Made by a program: the position numbers and the translations under genes. Of a stretch of 64,000 bases of DNA, positions 61,291 to 64,000 are shown piece by piece (position 1 is the first letter of the stretch; each line of letters begins with the position of its first letter). Origin of the DNA: Hymenobacter sp. 5317J-9 (GTDB lineage: Bacteria; Bacteroidota; Bacteroidia; Cytophagales; Hymenobacteraceae); contig NZ_CP095050.1 in assembly GCF_022921075.1 (NCBI RefSeq), positions 5,084,001-5,148,000 of the forward strand, written 5' to 3'. Under the pieces are notes generated by a model. It saw only the letters and a program-made list of their open reading frames with translations, was not told the DNA's origin and did no database searches.

Positions 61291-61896
61291 ATGAAACCCG
61301 CCCGCCGCAAGCCCGTCGCCCTTCGCAAACCCGACCGATTTTCCGAGGATAATGTGGCCGTGGGCTGGGACGCGCGGCACCTGCTGGGCCACACCGAGTT
61401 CGACGAGTACCGGTTTGTGAATTGCGACTTCAGTGGGGCCGATTTCAGCCGGTTGCGGTTCAGCGAGTGCCTCTTTGAGCACTGCAACCTGAGCACGGTG
61501 CGGCTGGCGGGCACGGCCCTGCAAAACGTGGCCTTTGCCGATTGCAAGCTGCTGGGCCTGCAGTTTGCGGCCTGCCGCGACATGCTCTTTGGCGTGCACT
61601 TCGACCAGTGCCAGCTGCGCTACGCCTCCTTTGCGGGCCGCACCCTGCCCGGCACGCGCTTCGTGGGCTGCGGCCTGGAAGAAGCCGACTTCGCCGATGC
61701 CGACCTGACCGGCGCCGTATTCCAAGACTGTGCCTTGTCCGGGGCGGTGTTCCAGAATACCCGGCTGACGGGAGCCGACTTCACCACCGCCTCCGACTTC
61801 GTCATCGACCCCGAAACCAACCCGCTGCAAGGCGCCAAATTCACGTTGCAGGGCCTAGTGGGAGTGGTGGCCAAGTTTGGTTTGGTGATAGAATAA
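61291..61896 (+). CDS. pentapeptide-repeat protein
   Basis: 201 residues forming a right-handed quadrilateral beta helix: repeats of the A(D/N)LXX type such as CDFSGADFSRLRFSECLFEH, CNLSTVRLAGTALQN, CQLRYASFAG, EADFADADLTGAVFQD and TGADFTT. In outline it is similar to Qnr/MfpA-like DNA mimics, but many environmental homologues have no such role, and resistance is not claimed. It follows the nuclease gene by 10 bp and could be on the same transcript or use the promoter box at its own start. Confidence 0.9.
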   Translation: MKPARRKPVALRKPDRFSEDNVAVGWDARHLLGHTEFDEYRFVNCDFSGADFSRLRFSECLFEHCNLSTVRLAGTALQNVAFADCKLLGLQFAACRDMLFGVHFDQCQLRYASFAGRTLPGTRFVGCGLEEADFADADLTGAVFQDCALSGAVFQNTRLTGADFTTASDFVIDPETNPLQGAKFTLQGLVGVVAKFGLVIE

Positions 61897-62203
61897 GGGC
61901 GTCAAGACGGATGCTTGCCCCGGGCAGGGCTAAACCGGCTTGCGCGGGGCGGAAGCAACATTTTCCGGCGGGCAACGGCCCGGATTCGATTGCGGCTAGT
62001 AGATTGCGGCTGAATTCCCATCTATGCCCGAAAGGGGACGCTTTCATCCCCGCCGCGTCCGTCAGCTTTCGGTAAATTGTCAGCATCCTGCGCCGGTCCA
62101 GCGCGGGGCAAAAACACGAGTTGCGGCCGCCCGCGCCCCGGTTTGGCGGCGCCGGCGACTGCGCCGAGGCTCGGGTATTTTATCACTTCGCTACAACCAC
62201 CAG
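61897..62203. other. intergenic region before the LacI regulator
   Basis: No credible gene. A GATTGCGGCT decamer occurs twice at about 61987-62014. GTATTTTATCACTTCG about 25 bp before the regulator start may hold promoter elements. No palindrome of the other families is present. Confidence 0.45.
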
Positions 62204-63238
62204 ATGGCCAATCGCCGCGCCTCCATCACTGACCTGGCCAAGACGCTGGGGCTTTCTCCCTCCACCATTTCGCGGGCCCTGAGCGACCACGACGACGTGA
62301 GCGAGGCCACCAAGGCCCGCGTGCGCCAGCTGGCCGAGGAGCTGCACTACCAGCCCAACCAGCTGGCCGCCGCCCTGCGCCGCGGCCGCAGCAACACGCT
62401 GGGCGTACTGGTGCCGCACATCACGGGGCACTTTTTCCCGCAGGTGGTGCACGGCATCGCCACCGAAGCCGCCAAGCTGGGCTTCAACGTGATGATTTGC
62501 CAAAGCAACGAAGACTCGCGCCAGGAGCAGAAAAACATCGACCTGCTGATGAACTCGCAGGTGGAAGGCATCCTCGTGTCATTGGCCAACACCACCCAGA
62601 GCTTCGGCCACTTCGAGGCCGTGCGCCAGCAGAACATTCCGCTGGTGTTTTTCGACCGCGTGGTGGAAGATTTCAGCGGCAGCAACGTGAGCGCCGTCAT
62701 GATTGACGACTACCAGGGCGCCTACCAGGTGGTGACGCACCTCATCGAGCAGGGCTGCACCCGCATTGCCCACTTCACCGGCCCGCTGCACCTCAACATT
62801 CACAAAAACCGCCACCAGGGCTACCGCGACGCCCTGCAGGCCCACGGCCTGCCCATCGACGACGAGCTCATCATGTTCTGCGAGATGAGCCAGAAGGGCG
62901 GCACCCAGGCCATGCGCCAGCTTCTGAAGCTGCCCCAGCGCCCCGACGCCGTGTTTTCGAGCAACGACCTGGCGGCCATCGGCGCCATTCAAGCGGTGAA
63001 AAGCGCCCGTCTGCGCGTGCCCAAAGACGTGGCCGTGGTGGGCTTCAGCAACGAGATGTTTACCATGCTCACCGAGCCCATGCTGAGCAGCGTGGACCAG
63101 CGCTGCGAGCAAATGGGCAAAACGGCGGTGCAGCTGCTGCAAAAGATGCTGAAAAGCGGCCCCAACCGCCAGGGCCCGCCCAAGCCCATCGTGCTCAAGC
63201 CCAAGCTGCTGGTGCGGGAGTCGTCGCAGAAACGGTAG
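62204..63238 (+). CDS. LacI family transcriptional regulator
   Basis: 344 residues. The N-terminal helix-turn-helix is RRASITDLAKTLGLSPSTIS, followed by the hinge helix (YQPNQLAAALRRGRS). The periplasmic-binding-like sensor domain runs from GVLVPHITGHFFPQVVHGI and includes QSNEDSRQEQKNIDLLMNSQ, DGILVS-type VEGILVSLANTT, and FSSNDLAAIGAIQA. It would bind a sugar or similar effector. No target gene is obvious: the neighbours are a pentapeptide protein and an MFS exporter. Confidence 0.94.
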   Translation: MANRRASITDLAKTLGLSPSTISRALSDHDDVSEATKARVRQLAEELHYQPNQLAAALRRGRSNTLGVLVPHITGHFFPQVVHGIATEAAKLGFNVMICQSNEDSRQEQKNIDLLMNSQVEGILVSLANTTQSFGHFEAVRQQNIPLVFFDRVVEDFSGSNVSAVMIDDYQGAYQVVTHLIEQGCTRIAHFTGPLHLNIHKNRHQGYRDALQAHGLPIDDELIMFCEMSQKGGTQAMRQLLKLPQRPDAVFSSNDLAAIGAIQAVKSARLRVPKDVAVVGFSNEMFTMLTEPMLSSVDQRCEQMGKTAVQLLQKMLKSGPNRQGPPKPIVLKPKLLVRESSQKR

Positions 63239-63253
63239 AAAGTCGTTGTTTTA

Positions 63254-63345
63254 TCTGTCATCCTGAGCGCAGCGAAGGACCTTCTCACGCCTGAACAAGT
63301 GGTTCTGTCTTGAGAAGGTCCTTCGCTGCGCTCAGGATGACAGAC
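63254..63345. repeat. family D intergenic palindrome, copy 3
   Basis: Arms CTGTCATCCTGAGCGCAGCG... and ...CGCTGCGCTCAGGATGACAG around loop CTCACGCCTGAACAAGTGGT region, between the LacI and MFS genes. Arm sequence is nearly identical to copy 1. Confidence 0.93.
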
Positions 63346-63425
63346 AGAGCCTTTTACTGCTCTCAGCCGTAGGAAGCCATTCGCCCCTTTCGCTTGTTGA
63401 AGAGGTAGAATTTTTGCTGCTTCCG

Positions 63426-64000
63426 ATGACGCCGACCACCGCCCCTGCCCCGCCCAAGGCCACCCTGCTTACGCCCTTCACCATTGCCATTTTCCGGGCC
63501 GTTTGGATTGCGGGCATGGTGTCGAACGTGGGCACCTGGATGCAGAACGTGGCCGGCGTGTGGCTCGTCACCACCCTCACCACCTCGGCCCTGCTGGTGG
63601 CCCTGATGCAGGCCGCCACCAGCCTGCCGGCCTTCCTGCTGAGCATGCCCGCCGGCGCCATGGCCGACATGGTGGACCGCCGCAAGCTGCTGCTGTTCAC
63701 GCAAGGATTCATGGCGGTGGTGGCCGCCATTCTGGGGGCACTCACGCTCACGGGTGGCATTTCGGCTTACGGCGTGCTGGGGTTCACGTTCCTGCTGGGC
63801 ATGGGCTCGGCCCTGAATTCGCCCATCTGGCAGGCCGTGACCACGGAACTGGTGCCGCGGCCCGTGCTGCCGTTCGCCATCACGCTCAACGGCGTGAGCA
63901 ACAACATTGCGCGGGCCATCGGGCCGGCCATTGGCGGGGTCATCATTGCGTATTACTCGGCGGGCTGGGTGTTTGTGCTGAATGGCATCTCGTTTCTGGG
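63426..64000 (+). CDS. MFS transporter (MFS_3/EntS-like), cut by window edge
   Basis: The frame starts at MTPTTAPAPPKATLLTPFTI and is open at the last base, giving 191 residues. IFRAVWIAGMVSNVGTWMQ and GVWLVTTLTTSALLVALMQAA are helix 1-2 segments of the MFS_3 (enterobactin exporter-like) family. The motif A-like loop is AGAMADMVDRRKLLL. Helices 1-6 are visible. A TAGAATTTTTGC segment 20 bp upstream may be a promoter box. Substrate unknown. Confidence 0.9.
   Translation, partial: MTPTTAPAPPKATLLTPFTIAIFRAVWIAGMVSNVGTWMQNVAGVWLVTTLTTSALLVALMQAATSLPAFLLSMPAGAMADMVDRRKLLLFTQGFMAVVAAILGALTLTGGISAYGVLGFTFLLGMGSALNSPIWQAVTTELVPRPVLPFAITLNGVSNNIARAIGPAIGGVIIAYYSAGWVFVLNGISFL

Noticed and set aside
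61291..61896. Qnr-type quinolone resistance protein
   Set aside because: Pentapeptide repeats alone do not show Qnr function and no Qnr-specific loops can be verified.

Overview
The window looks like chromosomal DNA from a GC-rich member of the Bacteroidota, most likely Hymenobacter or a close relative in the Cytophagales. Evidence: three secreted proteins end in a type IX secretion (T9SS) type A sorting domain; a small protein carries a PID-CTERM-like tail; the family content is typical of the phylum (M13, M1 and M48 peptidases, BlaI/M56 pairs, leuACDB, a pheA-aminotransferase-tyrA-DAHP synthase/chorismate mutase operon); and a TTG-N19-TAnnTTTG promoter precedes the initiator tRNA. I see no transposase, prophage, CRISPR array or rRNA gene.

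Layout. 1-8140 and on to 12000: a cut-off DUF1028 protein, an exported amidohydrolase, a DUF3850 protein, a two-gene osmoprotectant-type ABC transporter, an acetyltransferase and a peptide deformylase paralogue, then a leftward M1 peptidase / lipoprotein / M20 peptidase operon. 12113-18927: the 5-oxoprolinase genes pxpB-pxpC-pxpA, joined to an NRAMP-like transporter and followed by an NCS1 transporter, a PH-like protein and msrB. 18981-29905: a short UvrA paralogue, a methyltransferase, an M48 protease, a large secreted protein, a frameshifted FAD oxidoreductase, initiator tRNA-fMet and an MFS exporter. 30016-34454: a BlaI-like repressor with its operator, an M56 sensor and an M13 peptidase. 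34597-40506: T9SS cargo (a beta-propeller protein and a GH10 xylanase) and the PID-CTERM-like protein. 40657-45288: the leftward aromatic amino acid operon. 45298-47520: two conserved hypotheticals. 47687-52401: leucine biosynthesis (leuA, a small ORF, leuC, leuD, leuB). 52602-64000: an old yellow enzyme, DinB, lysA, pirin, a Tat-exported Gfo/Idh protein, a T9SS extracellular nuclease, a pentapeptide protein, a LacI regulator and a cut-off MFS gene.

The strongest new observation is the leader of the aromatic operon. Between its promoter and pheA lie two successive short ORFs, MFQARYFFGYYYFYATA and a 32-residue peptide containing FFYYGYTFFY. Each is followed by an intrinsic terminator. This is the layout of a tandem transcription attenuator sensing Phe and Tyr supply. 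The second is the ABC transporter permease, whose fused substrate-binding domain has its two halves in reversed (circularly permuted) order. The third is a dense set of intergenic palindromes, about 15 copies in several families, some of which supply the stop codon of the adjacent gene.
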